A DNA stretch of 64,000 nucleotides from Brachycybe producta. Taxonomy: Eukaryota > Arthropoda > Diplopoda > Playtdesmida > Andrognathidae. Numbering within the stretch: the stretch's first letter is position 1; each line of letters starts with the position of its first letter. The notes under the pieces were generated by a model. It made no database searches, was not told the origin of the DNA, and worked only from the letters and a program-made list of their open reading frames with translations. A program made the translations under genes and the position numbers. This document shows, in pieces, positions 22,034 to 35,000 of the stretch. The stretch is from NCBI GenBank assembly GCA_036925085.1, contig JAUPFP010000022.1, forward strand, positions 1,813,501 to 1,877,500. The letters are read 5' to 3'.

Positions 22034-22403
22034 TCGCTATCTTAGAAAACCCAGGCTTTACAGCCTTTTTTATTTTAAATTCAGAAACTCCAAAAAAATT
22101 ATGCAATTTTTAATCAACGAGACTGAATTTTTACAATTAATTCAAGGTTGGTAGAGAGGAGCACAGGTTATGCAACCTTGCAATTAATTTAAGAGTTCTC
22201 TTTAAATTATAGCCTCTAAACAGCCTCATTGATTGAGAAAAAAAATAGCATAATTCTTTCGGCCTTCGAGGCCAACTTGCTACTTTGAAACCTCTGAGCA
22301 GGCTTCCAGCATATAAAAACTCTCTTCACAGGGTACTGAATAAATTCTGAGGTTTTTCTATGTTGAAACACTGCTTCAAGATTGTTCAAATTGAAGTTCT
22401 AAG
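22034..22403. other. Intergenic spacer, nothing recognised
   Basis: No coding signal; a short AGCCTCTAAACAG word near 22210 recalls family D. Confidence 0.5.
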
Positions 22404-22599
22404 ACAGGCCAGTTAGAAGTCGGTCAGAACTTCAGTTGGCTCCGCTCTTACGCAACTTCTAATTGGCTGGTTGTGTAGTCTGACGTCACATTCACCGCCC
22501 TTTTCAACGTCAGACTACATAATCAGCCAATTAGAAGTTGCCGGTCGTCATAACAAGGGCGGAGCCAACTGAAGTTCTGATCGATTTCTAACTGCCTGT
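22404..22599. mobile_element. Family A MITE (copy 7), subtype 2
   Basis: Perfect 8 bp target duplication GTTCTAAG. Both arms are of the GGTCAGAACTTCAGTTGGCT type with termini CAGTTAG/CTAACTG. The centre is symmetric, with GTAGTCTGACGT on both sides. Confidence 0.93.
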
Positions 22600-23478
22600 G
22601 TTCTAAGCTACAAGTTTCCTTCATGAATTTGTGCCTAAATAATTGACTTGTGAAAAATGTCAATTTCGAAGTGGAAATTCTTTCTTTATGATAAAAAAAG
22701 ACAATTCTCGAAAGAAATCTCTCTCTCTCTGTCTCTAATGAGTAATGAAAAACCACACACATACACACCTTGACATACACCCAACATTCAATTCCTATAT
22801 AATATATACATAAGAATGCCCCTCTTAAAAAAATTTACGATTGGCAAACTTTAACTAAAACGAATACGAACACAAAATTCAATATGAAAAATCAACAAAC
22901 TTAAAAAAGACTTGAAAAGGTAAAAAAAAAAAGAAAATTTGGATGAAATATTCAACTAAATCCACTAGTATGACAATTAATAATAATAATAATAATGGAT
23001 TATGCAAAGTTGAAAGAAAAAAATGAGAAATAACATTAAAGGTTAAGAAAAAATAACGAAATGAATTAATAATTCCGACATAAAATTCGAGAGGAAGAAA
23101 GAAAAAAAAAACCCCCCCACGAAACAAATTAACTGTTTCTCTTCCCAATAAATGAATTAAATGATTAACCCAACCAACGACACACCAAAATGTGTTGTTT
23201 TTTTGCGTGTTGCGAATCACTTTCGATTAAAACCGAACGACACACGAAACAAATTTCGCAGAACAATGGCTTAATAATAATTAACAGACAAGTCTCATAA
23301 AAAAAAACTAATATATCAAAGAAACATAAAAGAAAAAGACATGCTTGCAAGACAAAAACGAGAAAATTACTAGAGACAGTTTTAGGCAAAACTTAAAAAG
23401 ACACACAAAAAACCAGGGAAAAAGAATAATCAATAAATCGTACGATAAACTTTCTAGTTCGAGTAATCGTGATGATTA
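22600..23478. other. Intergenic AT-rich stretch
   Basis: Includes (CT)n near 22722 and (TAA)n at 22979-22996. No gene recognised. Confidence 0.5.
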
Positions 23479-23727
23479 GGGCTCGGATTTTTATGCAATA
23501 TCAAGCAAATGTTTCCCAATCTGTGGCTCAAGTGCCAATTATGAAGTCATCAATCATTAGAACAACTGCAATTCTATTCTTTCTAATCAAAAAGCCTCTA
23601 ACCAGTGTTTTTGATTGAAAAAAAAATATAATTGTTGGTTTATTTAAATGGGATTGTTATTTCACAATTGGCTCTTGGGCCACAGATTGAGAAACATTTG
23701 CTTAATATTGCATCAAAATCCGAGCCC
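23479..23727. mobile_element. Family D MITE copy with TA flanks
   Basis: Starts GGGCTCGGATTTTTATGCAA, ends TTGCATCAAAATCCGAGCCC, with TA on both sides. Arms share CAATCTGTGGCTCAAGTGCC-like sequence. Confidence 0.9.
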
Positions 23728-23944
23728 TAGTGATGATATTAGTGTAAACTGTCAAATAAAGCTTTCGTAATGTCTCGAAAACGTCTACAATCGCAAGAAC
23801 TTCGAAGAATACTTTCGAAAAGTCTCGACACCTTTCACAGAAAAACGTCTATAATATTTAAAGAACTTCGAAAAAGCTTTTTGTGAGAAGTCTCGAGTCT
23901 CTCTGACAACTTTTACAGAAAGAAACATCTAGAATCACAATAAC

Positions 23945-24461
23945 ATAACCTTGTTTTATAGTTGCCTCACTGTAAGATGAAGCTTGTGACGTCAGAGAGA
24001 GAGAGAGAGAGAGAGAGGTTCAACAGAAAAATTGAGGCTTGTGTCATTTTGTCTGATAAAAGGAATGATAAAAAATAACACAAGAACCGTTTTTGTTTAA
24101 GGCCGTCGCCTTATACTTCATTCTTTTCATTCCGTTCTGTTCCGTTCCGAAAGGAAACCATCATATTACTCTCAATGGCTAAAGTGAACAGCATGAACAT
24201 CTGACAGGATAAGGTATGGCTAATGACATACTATGTTCTTCTGATTGGCTATCATGGAACAGATTTTTCCTGCCAAAGTTCAGCAAACTTCTACCCATTC
24301 TGTTCGTTTGTTTTGAACGGAAAAGAAAACGTGCCGAAAACGTTTGATGTCATCCCCCTTTTCTATAAGACTAAAATGACAAAAAAAAATCCTAACTTTT
24401 TTGACAAGCCTTCTGACGTCACAAACTTCATGTTACAGTAAGGTAACTATAAGTTATAAGA
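23945..24461. mobile_element. Family T element with roughly 40 bp inverted ends
   Basis: Left TTATAGTTGCCTCACTGTAA then GATGAAGCTTGTGACGTCAG; right is the inverse CTGACGTCACAAACTTCATG then TTACAGTAAGGTAACTATAA. A (GA)n run sits inside the left end. No transposase is encoded. Confidence 0.8.
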
Positions 24462-25019
24462 AAAAGAAGAAATTGTCGCAGAACCTCAAACTTGTAATAC
24501 GCTGTCTTATCGTGAGATAACAATACAAATGTTTCATTTAAATCATTCTTACGTTTAAAGCAGAAACTTAAATTATTTTGGGTATTTTTTGGTCACTTTC
24601 TTAAATTTAACTTATTTCGATCACGAAAAAAAAAAAAAAACCCCCACCCTCAAAAATGAGACAAAAATTCAACAATCTCATAAAAAAAAAGCTCATTAAT
24701 TAAATCATTTTCTTATACATCATTCATTTTAAAGCAGTTACCATGAAGAATCCAAACAAAATGGATGACATTTTCTTTTTTTAAAAGAAAATAACTTTTT
24801 AAAATAACAATTATTCGAAGACAATTAAAAATATAATATATTTGCGTCTTTGTAAATATAAACAACGCGCTCGATCGCTTTTAAAAATGATTTTGTGTTT
24901 GAATTCTACATCCCAAGTGCCGTATTTTTATGTTTAATGATGTAATTTGTACTTTTGAGCCTTTCTATAAAATGTTTCGTAATTTGTCTTTCTTATTTGA
25001 AGTTTTAACCTTCGACCAA
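24462..25019. other. Intergenic AT-rich stretch
   Basis: Poly-A followed by C-rich run near 24626-24650. No gene or named repeat recognised. Confidence 0.5.
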
Positions 25020-25325
25020 AATGTGTACATTTTTTTTTCTCTTAAGTTTTCAAACCTTTGACCAATGTTAAGATAACTGTCTTTTTTATTATTAAGTTTT
25101 CGAACCTTTTCTTCTGAAAATGTCCCTTTTTCTCTTTAAGTTTCCAACAACCCTTTTTGCTTGAGTTTCGAAGACCTTTCTTTCGATAAGGTTCCTTTTT
25201 GCTTAAGTTTCGAAGACCTTTTTTTAGATAAGGTCTCTTTTTGCTTAAGTTTCCAAAATCTTTCTTTCAATAAGTTTCCTTTTTGCTTAAGTTTCGAAGA
25301 CCTTTCTTTCAATAATCTCTCTCTC
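25020..25325. repeat. 42 bp tandem repeat downstream of Atg1
   Basis: Four clear units of about 42 bp starting TTTTTGCTTAAGTTTCGAAG from 25153, preceded by more diverged ones back to about 25020. It lies 640 to 940 bp past the Atg1 stop, so it may be within the 3' untranslated region. Confidence 0.8.
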
Positions 25326-25963
25326 TCTTTCTTCAGCTTCAATCTTCGAACAAATACCTCGACGTAAACGTTTCTTTTGCAGAGAGAGAAAATAAAACTG
25401 TTTACGGTTCTATTCCTACGATGGAAAGTTTCCATTTTGAAGAGTGTGAGAGACAAACATTCAAACAAGACAGTGACGACACGAGTAAAAAAATAATCCT
25501 ACAAAAAAAGTTGTTACGAAAGAGTAAGATAAGAAAGACCGTATTTTTTTTTATCGTAGTTAAGTTACGACTAGTCTCTCTCTCTCTCAATCTCTTTCAC
25601 GATTTTTTTTCTTCTACGCGAATACAAGAATATAGATGTGTGCTTATTATTAGTAATAATTAACCTCAAACAAATATAAATTCATTAGAGAGAGAAGACC
25701 GGAAAATTAAAAAATACAATCAGTGATAGAAAAAGTAGAGGAAATAAAAAAAAGTTTATCTGTTTATCTTCAAGAAATTTCTAAGAAAAAAGATCGAAAC
25801 TACTGAAACTGAGGTTTTTGTTTCCTCAACTAAGAGACTAAAGAAGTCAAATCCCTCTTTCGTAATATTCGAAACACACACACACTTACGGTGGATCTGT
25901 CGCTGTTAACGGCAATTCGAAGTCAACATCGTCATCATCGAGAAATGCTTCGCTACTTCGAAT
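25326..25963 (-). other. Proximal 3' flank of Atg1
   Basis: Probably 3' untranslated region. No AATAAA in minus orientation is obvious until about 25085-25090, inside the repeat. A (CT)n run lies at 25577-25588 and (CA)n near 25877. Confidence 0.4.
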
Positions 25964-26046
25964 TCAAGTAGTACAGAATGTGTCGTACGCGTAGATGTAA
26001 CCTTGCTGTTGCAGTACGAAAAGACGTTTCTCGACGGCTTCTTTAT
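25964..26046 (-). CDS. Atg1: Atg1 exon 25 (C-terminus and stop)
   Basis: Residues 1010-1036 and the TGA at 25964..25966. It reads [20 protein letters not shown] then YDTFCTT. The first half matches CKLCIERRLSALL of ULK1 and the tail is longer than in vertebrates. Confidence 0.92.
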
Positions 26047-29000
26047 CTGTAATTTTCGAATATATATTAGAAAATACAATATTTTAAGGTCTTGTTTTGG
26101 TTGGTTTTAATGAATTTAGCGAGAACTCTTACATCTACTGAGTAAACCTCGATCGTCTTCGTTGTTCATTTGCTGAGCAAGACTGTGAAGCAACAACTGT
26201 GCTGTTTGATATCTGCGGAAACATTCTTGCGGATTTCCGAACAGTTCGTCTAGTGCAGCAGATTGGCACTAGTCAGAAGAAAAAACAATACAGACATTTG
26301 GTCATAAACACTTTTAAGCTTCGACCCAAAAGATATTTCTTTATTGTGAACAAAATAAGACTTGGATGATTCAAACAGGTTTTTTTCGCGGTGACTTTAG
26401 TTACGAGTTCGCACTCCCACGTTTTATAAGTCGTTAGAAATATTTTTAAAAACGTTTTTTCTCCCGCGATAATAGTTTTAACGATGTCAGCGCTCCTATA
26501 ACGGCGCTTATATCGCCCCATTAACGTAGATGGTGCTTTCTCATTCTCTTAAGAACAACAATAAGAAATTTTAAACCGTTTTGGAAATTAGAATGGCAGT
26601 TAAAAAATTAATAAATATTTCAAAATAAACTTTTTAATAGTTTTTGACAAAAATTTAAAGTTGGGTCATTTTCAAACTAACATAAAAAGCTCATTTTAAA
26701 AGATATCAACAAGAAAATACCCATAAATGATTAAGCTACCCTTCTAAGTTTATAAAAACGCTCGAGGTTTTTTCTTAATTCCACTGTACTGTTTCGTTTA
26801 ATTATTTAAAAACTAGTGGAGTAACCCGTTATAAATGACGGGAGCAAAATTCACAGGCGATTGTGCACATGTGCGTCGTTTGTTCCTTTTTTACTCCTTT
26901 CATTTCAATTTCAGTCACCCCCTCCCCCTTTTTTCCTCCCTCCACGTTTCTCTCTCTCCCTCTACACTTTCCAACCTTTTCCCCTTCCACGTTTCTCCCC
27001 CCCTTCTACACTTTCCAACCTTTCCCCCTCTCCAATTTAATATCGTAGGGCTCTTGGATGGGGAGTGTGCAACATATAGTTGACCTTGAGAAAAAAAAGC
27101 CGTTCATTTATTCTAATTTATATAAATTCCGACATGCTTCAATGGTTGTACAGCGTTACTTCAGACAGATATACACAGACCTGGCATAATATATATATAA
27201 TAATGGCTACTTATAACCAACTATAAAGATTCTTTCTAAAAATGGCCATTTCTCTTCGAAGAAAAAAAAAACTGTTCGAACGTTTTGCCTTTTTTTTTTG
27301 TTTAAAAAAAAAGTAGAAAAATTCAATAATAGTACCATTTCGATGGCATAGTTATATAGAAGTTTGTCGGCCGTTATGTTTGACGTTCTCGAGTCACCTC
27401 TGGCCGTATGAAGGAGATTCTGACTGTTCAAACTTTTACACATTTGCAAACAGTAATGATATTTATCATTCATCATGCTCACAACTAAAAAGAAAATAAA
27501 ACGTCCACGCATTTAAAATTTCCATAACAAGAAAACTGTGAAGGTTTCGTGTTAAGGCCAGGTTTCACTTGGTTACCAGTCCACTGCTAAATAATCACAC
27601 TACTTCGTTCAAGTCATAACGACTACGATTGATTGTTAACCATTTTATGACCAGGATGTGACTAGTTGGTGACCTAAATTCTTGAAGTAGAACTCCATTG
27701 CACTTTTGACAGTTTCTAGTTTGCAGTGACTAACCAATGAGCAGTTAGCCAATAGAAAACATCAAGAAACCAGTGTCACTGAATGCACTGACATGCAATC
27801 ATGAGTTGTGCAATCGTTTGGTTGCAAGAGTCACTACAAAGGGTCTACAAGACAGCACGCACACGTGCAACAGATATTCAACTAGGCAGTTGGCCAACTA
27901 CTGAGTTTGTGTTTTGACACAATCTCATCTATTGCGCAACCTTGAGCAATGACTATGCTGGTTTAGTTGCATATTCGAACGCGGTTTAGCGATTGGCAGA
28001 TGCAACTGTTGCACAATTAATAATTGTCTGTCGAGGCACGTCGTTTGATATAGAAATCCACTGTAAATTGGCTACTAGTCTCGCCACACTTGACTGGTTA
28101 TTCAGGATTTATTTTTCACGGTGACTTGTAAACACAAGTGGAAACAGGCCTTTAGAAATAATAATCATGACAGTCACCATTTTTGACTGAATTCGAAGGC
28201 TGTAAGCGACCGGTTTTTAGCTCTTCTCGAGACAAATTCATCGAAGAAGATAACATCTGTAACGCTCTCACATACAACACCAACTGTTCGGCCCTTCTGA
28301 ATCGAAAATAAAATAATTTAGAATAGAACAGAACCAAGCATTGTTTCATAAGTGATAACTGGAAACAAATTTTTAAAACTACAATAAAAATTACAAAAAA
28401 AAACCCTTAAAATAAATGCAATTATTTAAAAAAAAAATCCCTTAATTTTTAAATTTTACAATTTTATTATTTTGATTTTTGTTGTTGTCAAAATTTACAA
28501 TTTTATTAATTTTTTTTTGTCAAAATTTACAATTTTATTAATTTTTTTTGTCACAATTTACAATTTTATTAATTTTTTTTGTCATAATTTACAATTTTAT
28601 TAATTTTTTTGTCAAAATTTACTATATATTATTATTTTGTTTTTGTTTATTTTCAAAATTTACAATTTTATTAATTTTGTTCTTGCTTAAAATTTACAAT
28701 TTATTAATTTTATGTTTGTCAAAATTTACTATTTTATTATTTCGTTTTTTTCTAAATTTAACGTAGTTTAAAAAAATCAATAAATATTTTTAAAACTTTG
28801 TTTAATTAAAATAAGCTCATTTTTTTTAAGTAACCGTTCTTCCCCTAATTTTTTTATTATTATCAAAACCTGCAAAATTACCTGCAACTCTCGCTGACAA
28901 CGGAAAGTTGCTCAACCGAATTATTCTGCAAAAATCCAAATTTCACCCATTGAATTAGTTAATTAAAGCTAAAATAATATTTTTCTAGTAACTAAATCAC

Positions 29001-32000
29001 TTTAAACACATTTCTTTCTATACCTCTCGTCTCAACATCGATTCGGTCAACGCTGCAATCGGAGTTGACCTCGCTTTGGCCAGATCTACGATGCAATCAA
29101 CCAAAGCCAAAACAAAATTCAGTTTAGCCAAAGTATCGTTATGTTCCCTCTAAAAAAGAAATCAACCAATACGAAGAGTCAGTCAACACCAGATCATTCT
29201 ACCAAGACCATTTTTTTTATCAAACCTCCATCAGAGTTTCCTCCGGTAATTCGGGTGCAACGAAGAACACCGGACCCTCCATGTTAGGAGGAAGGTTGGT
29301 GAAATGCCACTGACGTCCACCGCAACCGCCACTGCCGCCACCTCCACCTGTTGGAGAGGAATCACACAACATGCCTCCGGTGAAGGAAACACGATATGGC
29401 GATCCACACTGCACTTCATGACCAAACACAAAGGGTGACGGACAGTGTCTATAGGGCATCATCATACTCGAAGGGGGACTTTCGGGACCACTAACAACAC
29501 CTACAACATCGGGAGGAGCAGGAGGAGGGCGCATAGACGCCAATCGTCACCAAAACATGTCTAATATAAGGGCGCGCTCACAGCCGAGCGACTTTTAGTG
29601 GTCGAGATAAACTGCAAAAAAGAACCGACGTGTGGCTTTGAAACCGACCGATAATTTCCTTCACTTCCCAACCACTGTCAGTCGATACCGGTGGTCGGTT
29701 ATGGCCACACACACACACACACCGACCCCTTTTCGCAATCCATCTCGACCACAAAAATTCACTCACCTGAAAACGCCCTAACGGAAGCGATTGAGAGAAG
29801 GATTTTTTTCTTCTTCTGTGAGTTACACCAAATTCCAACATTGCCCAGAGTTTCAATTCTGAGCTTTCATCGCTACTGTGGTGCCAGAAACAGAGCGGTG
29901 GCTCTGCTAAAAACGACCACTTTATGTGGCGTCACAAAGTGGTCCGTGCAAATAATTTGTCTGCGATTCAAACCCTCTTAAGGTGAAAATACACAGTCCG
30001 ATTTCTTGGAATCAACAATGTTGAAAGCAACATATGCCTGAATAATACTGTGTTCGTTCCAACACCCCACATTAGCCAACAAAAGTAGGACCTGCTCTAC
30101 TTCAATGGAAGGCTTTTATAGCCAATTAGGAGCAAGTATAACTGAGATTCATAAAATGTTTGACATTCTGTACTGTTGTTAATAAATTCATTGTTGGATG
30201 TCGACATGTCGAACGTCTTTTCTTGGTGGTTTCAACACTGTTGATTCTAATAAATCGGACCGGGTATGTCCACCTTTAGGAATCACAAACTCGTAAAACG
30301 TTTTCTCGCGACAAAGAATCGATCACGTAGATCATTTCACAAATTTCAATATTTTTTTTAAAAAAAGGAGCAATGATTGGAATTTGCATAAATTTCAGAC
30401 AGAAATTTGAAAAGTTGTGGAGCCACAACACAAATAAAGCAGTCAACAAACAAACAAGAGACAGCAAAAGACAAAAAAGAAAAAACGAGCTCGATGAGCT
30501 TACCTTGAGAGTTTCCGATAGCACTCATAATCCCACAGAAACCATCTCCAAGTTTGCCGGCGCTACCAGAACGTGGCATAATCGCATCGTGATTTGTAAT
30601 GTCCATACTACTCCCACCTGTAAACCACCGTTTTAACCAAGTTTTTTTTTAAAAAAAAAACCACAAAATTATCGAGACGAGAAAGACGTTAAAACAAACC
30701 TAGAGACATCTCTTTCGAACTAATCTCGGGTAGAGTTCTTGCTCGAACACCGAAAGGAACAACGAGAGGTTGCGACGGACTAGTTAGACCACCGCTACCA
30801 CCTTCAGGCGGAGGTCCGAGATTGGGAAAAAGCGTATTGTAATTAACCAAAGAAGTCTGTGGTTGATTAGATGGTGAAGCTAAAATCGGAGAAAGGGGAT
30901 TGTTGCCGAAAAAGATGTTCGTATTCACCGGTGGCGAGTTCATACCTTTAAAAAAAACAAACGAACATTAGAAACAAATTCACGATTCAGTCGATCTTCT
31001 TTTTTAAAAAAAATAAATTAAAAAAAAGAGCGAACGAAACACACCCGATTTTCTAAGAGGAGAGCTCGAAGCAGACTGTCGCCCGGGAGAATACGACTGT
31101 GGAACGCAAGGCCAGGGCGACGGAGGAGGAGTACTCAAACTGTGTCTTCGGTTTCCACCAGGAGGAGTTCCGATTACAAATTGAACTGAACAAAACCACA
31201 TTTTATGATATAAATACTTAAAATAAGCTTTGTTTTAAGCAGCGTTTTAAGAATATGGGAGAAAATCTCTTAAAAAGGATTCTCGTTCAATAACGAAAGC
31301 TAAAAAACCTTCGAGCGCAGCAACTATTGGATTTTTTTCTCTCATTTGCTTATTTTGCAACGGATAATTACAAAAAAAACATCTTAAAAAACCCTTTAAT
31401 TTTACCAGAAGGTGGAGAAAGCGAACTGATATCGGCCACCGTCTTTCCGAGACTCTCGGTCGAGTCTTTCCTCATGGCGATTGGTTTCGAACGAGGAACG
31501 GACGTCGGCTGCTGACACTGCTGATTGTTGTCCCAATTTCTGGAAGATCGAGGTGGTGGTGGCGTCGTCGGAGAAGAAGCCGAATGATGGCGCTCACGAC
31601 AAGACGCCGAAACCATCACCGGACAAGGGCTACTAGGAGATTCTCGAAGACTCTGTTGTATTTGTTGATAAGCCTCTTTCTGAGACGGAACCGGAATCGG
31701 TTCGGATGTAACGACCGTTCCGGATCCCGAACTTGGAGAATTCGCGACCGGTAGATAAGAAGGTCTCGGAGACGAAGAACCGTGTGACGAAGGTGGATTA
31801 TTTCGTCCGTGATAGATAACTCGGTTGCCGGATGAAGGACTGCCGGCAATGACGTTCATTTTTGACGGTGGAGTTCCGATAGTCATTGGCGATGTTCTGA
31901 TCAAAAAAAGAACGATTTTCGAAAGTTAATATTTCAAGTTCGAACCGTTTTCGATTTCAACTGCATACCCGTAAATGTCTCCAGATTTCCGTTTGCCACT

Positions 32001-35000
32001 CAGTGTTCCAGCACTATCGCAAGAATTGTCCGATTGGATTATGTTTGCGGACACCAAAACAAAATCCTACCAAAAATAACCACAGCAGAAACCGTTAAGA
32101 TGGTCTACTCTTCTAGCACAATAAATAAAAACCGAATCCCTCCTTAATAAAGAATTTGTGTGTCCGTACCTCGTGTTCGTCCGCACTCGAAGGTGATTCT
32201 CGATCTTTGGAAACAGGTGAAAACCGACTAGGTTCGAAAGGTGAGGCTGGCAACGGTATCAAAGCCAAATCTTCGACTGGAAGAGCATTTTCACCGATCT
32301 ATTATATTATAAACATAAAAAGAAGAAAAGGATGTTCCGTAAGATATTCGAAAAGGAGAATTTACAGAGAAAACAACTCCCATACTTCTTCGGCATGTGT
32401 CAATGGAGTTATTCCCGAAAGTGGAGAAGAGCCAGACTGAGGTTTTAACTGAGGAATTTCATGCGGAACAGAATGCGGACGAGATGGAACCGGAACAGGA
32501 GATGCTAAATAAAACCAAATCAAAAAGTCAAAGTCAAAAGTCGTCAAAAGTTAATTTTGACATTTTATAATTGAAAACTCAATCAATTATTTTAAATCCG
32601 AACATCAAAAGAAGCAAAAACTGCTTCTTAAACACCCGATTTTCAAACTCTCTTGATATTCTGGTGTTTCAGAAGAGCTGCGTTGTGCTACCCTTCTAGT
32701 TTTTAAAACACTTTCAAAGTTTCTCTTCATTTCTTTTCGGAAAAACCAGAATATAACAAGACTTCGAAGGACATTTATATTTTAAAACCATCTTAAACAA
32801 CTTACAAGGTTTCACAGTTTTCTTCAGAAAAGGATGACCGAAAAAATCATCTAAAAAAAATCGAGAAAAATTTCTGTTTTTAGAATTTCAATTGTTCTTT
32901 AATATTTCCAAAGATTCTCGACGTTTTTAACGAACCGAATTCTAATCTGTCCTTAGCGTTTCTTTTCAAGAGACGAAGTAAAAGATCGCTTAATTCGGAC
33001 GAAGTTCCCGACGGAATTCTAAGAAAAAAAGAGATTATGTTATCGATCGATCGATCGATAATAAATCACGATTATCGAAAATACTCACTTTGGGGCCAAG
33101 TTTACGTTCTTCTCGTAAAACTGTTTTAAGGCTTGTGGTGTTTGGGCTTGAAATGGAGCCTTTCCGGTTAGACACTGAAATACAATGGTTCCTATGCTCC
33201 AGAGATCAGCTTTGGCATCGTACTGTAGAGACATTATCACTTCCGGAGCCTTTTTTTTTTTTCGAAGAAAAGAGAACAACAAAGAACCAGTTAAAAATCC
33301 AACTCAGGAACTTTTTCGATCCGCGTCATCGTCTTTTACCATGTACATCGGAGATCCGCATAAAGTAGCTGCCATCACTCCGTCATGAAGAAATCTCGCG
33401 AAGCCAAAATCAGCTAAGAAAAAAAAAAATAAACCAATGAAAAATTCCCTCAATTTTTGAAAATCAACTGCTGGTTTTCTTCGTACCAATTTTGAGACGA
33501 ATCTCGTGTGGCGCAGGATTACTTTTTCCAGAATGACATAAAAGAATATTTTGCGGTTTTAGATCTCGATGAACGATTCCTTTCGCATTCAAAGCTTTCA
33601 TGGCGCCAGCTACAAACCAAATTAAAACAATAAAATCTTCGTTGTTATAACAAAAAAAAATATATATATTTAAAATAACGTAAAAACGATGTCGAAAACG
33701 GAAAAAAAAAATTAAAAAATCCGAGAAAATCGCAAGAGGAAACTGAATAATTCAAATTTGTTTGCTAAAGATTAAAGCTGCAAAAACTTTAAATCTACGG
33801 TAGCGCTGATTTAACGCCAAACTGAATAAACGCCAATTGCAATAATGAATCTGAACCTTAAGGTTGACTTTTTGGCACACGAACTACTTTTGAGACAGGC
33901 AATTAGAAATCGGGACGAACAGAAGTTGGCTCCGCCCTTTTTATTACAAACGCAACTTCTAATTGGTTGGTTATGTAGTCTGACGTCACATGCTCCGCCC
34001 TTTTCAACATCAGACTACATAACCAGCCAATTAGAAGTTGTCAGTCGTCGTAACAAGGGCGGAGCCAACTGAAGTTTTGACCTATTTCTAACTACCTGAG
34101 GCTTTTTGGCACACCAAGTTCACAGGCAATTAGAAATCGGGACAAACAGAAGTTGGCTCCGCCCTTTCTATTACGAACGCAACTTCTAATTGGTTGGTTA
34201 CGTAGTCTGACGTCACATGCTCCGCCCTTTTCAACACACCAATTAGAAATTGCCTTTCGTCATAAAATGGGCGGAGCCAACTTCTGTTTTGTCCCGATTT
34301 CTAATTGCCTGTGCCAAGTTTGACTGCAAAATAATGTTGCTTGTGACTGGCTGTGTGGTTGACATTGTATATTGCTATCTAAAGAGACAGGTCCCTTCGC
34401 ACACAGGCCACTTTTTAACCAGTTTTCGACTAGAAAATGAAGTCTTTTTTGTCTTTACCAAAAGCGACCGACCACCTTGCAGTTTTTCGATAGACAACAA
34501 CATTGAAACCACCTTCGACTTTCTTTTGCAGTCGAAAGTGGTCTTTTGTGTATATCCCAACCCTTTCGTGTATGCTCAAGGCCCCTCCCTCCTTCCTTCC
34601 TTATTCAAGTCCGGCACGTTAAAGCGACTTGTCATTGAGTTTATTTTAGGATGAGATTTTTTTTTCTTCTTCATTTTTCTTCTTGTTATGGTGGTGATGA
34701 CGTTCGAACTGTCAAATCACAAACCTGAAATCAGCTGTTTTATTTCAGAAAAAAAAAAAAAACTTGTCAAAAAGAAGTTTTGAATATTTAAAACTGCGGG
34801 GCTTAAGCCTCGTTTTCACGGTGGCGATAGTTCTATCGTGAGAGTAGCTGTCATGAAAGTTGCGATAGTTCACTCTCACGATAGAAACTGTCTACATGTC
34901 TTGAAGTAACGTGATAGTTGTCTGTCACATGTGACAGTATGACACGTCTACTTCACAGGATATCATTGAGTCAACAACAGTGTTGCCTCTCTCTCCCTCC

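Noticed and set aside
29501..29543. Longer exon 19 of Atg1 beginning at 29543
   Set aside because: It has no ATG or acceptor there; the frame closes upstream, and the TTGTAG acceptor at 29501-29506 joins exon 18 in the right phase.
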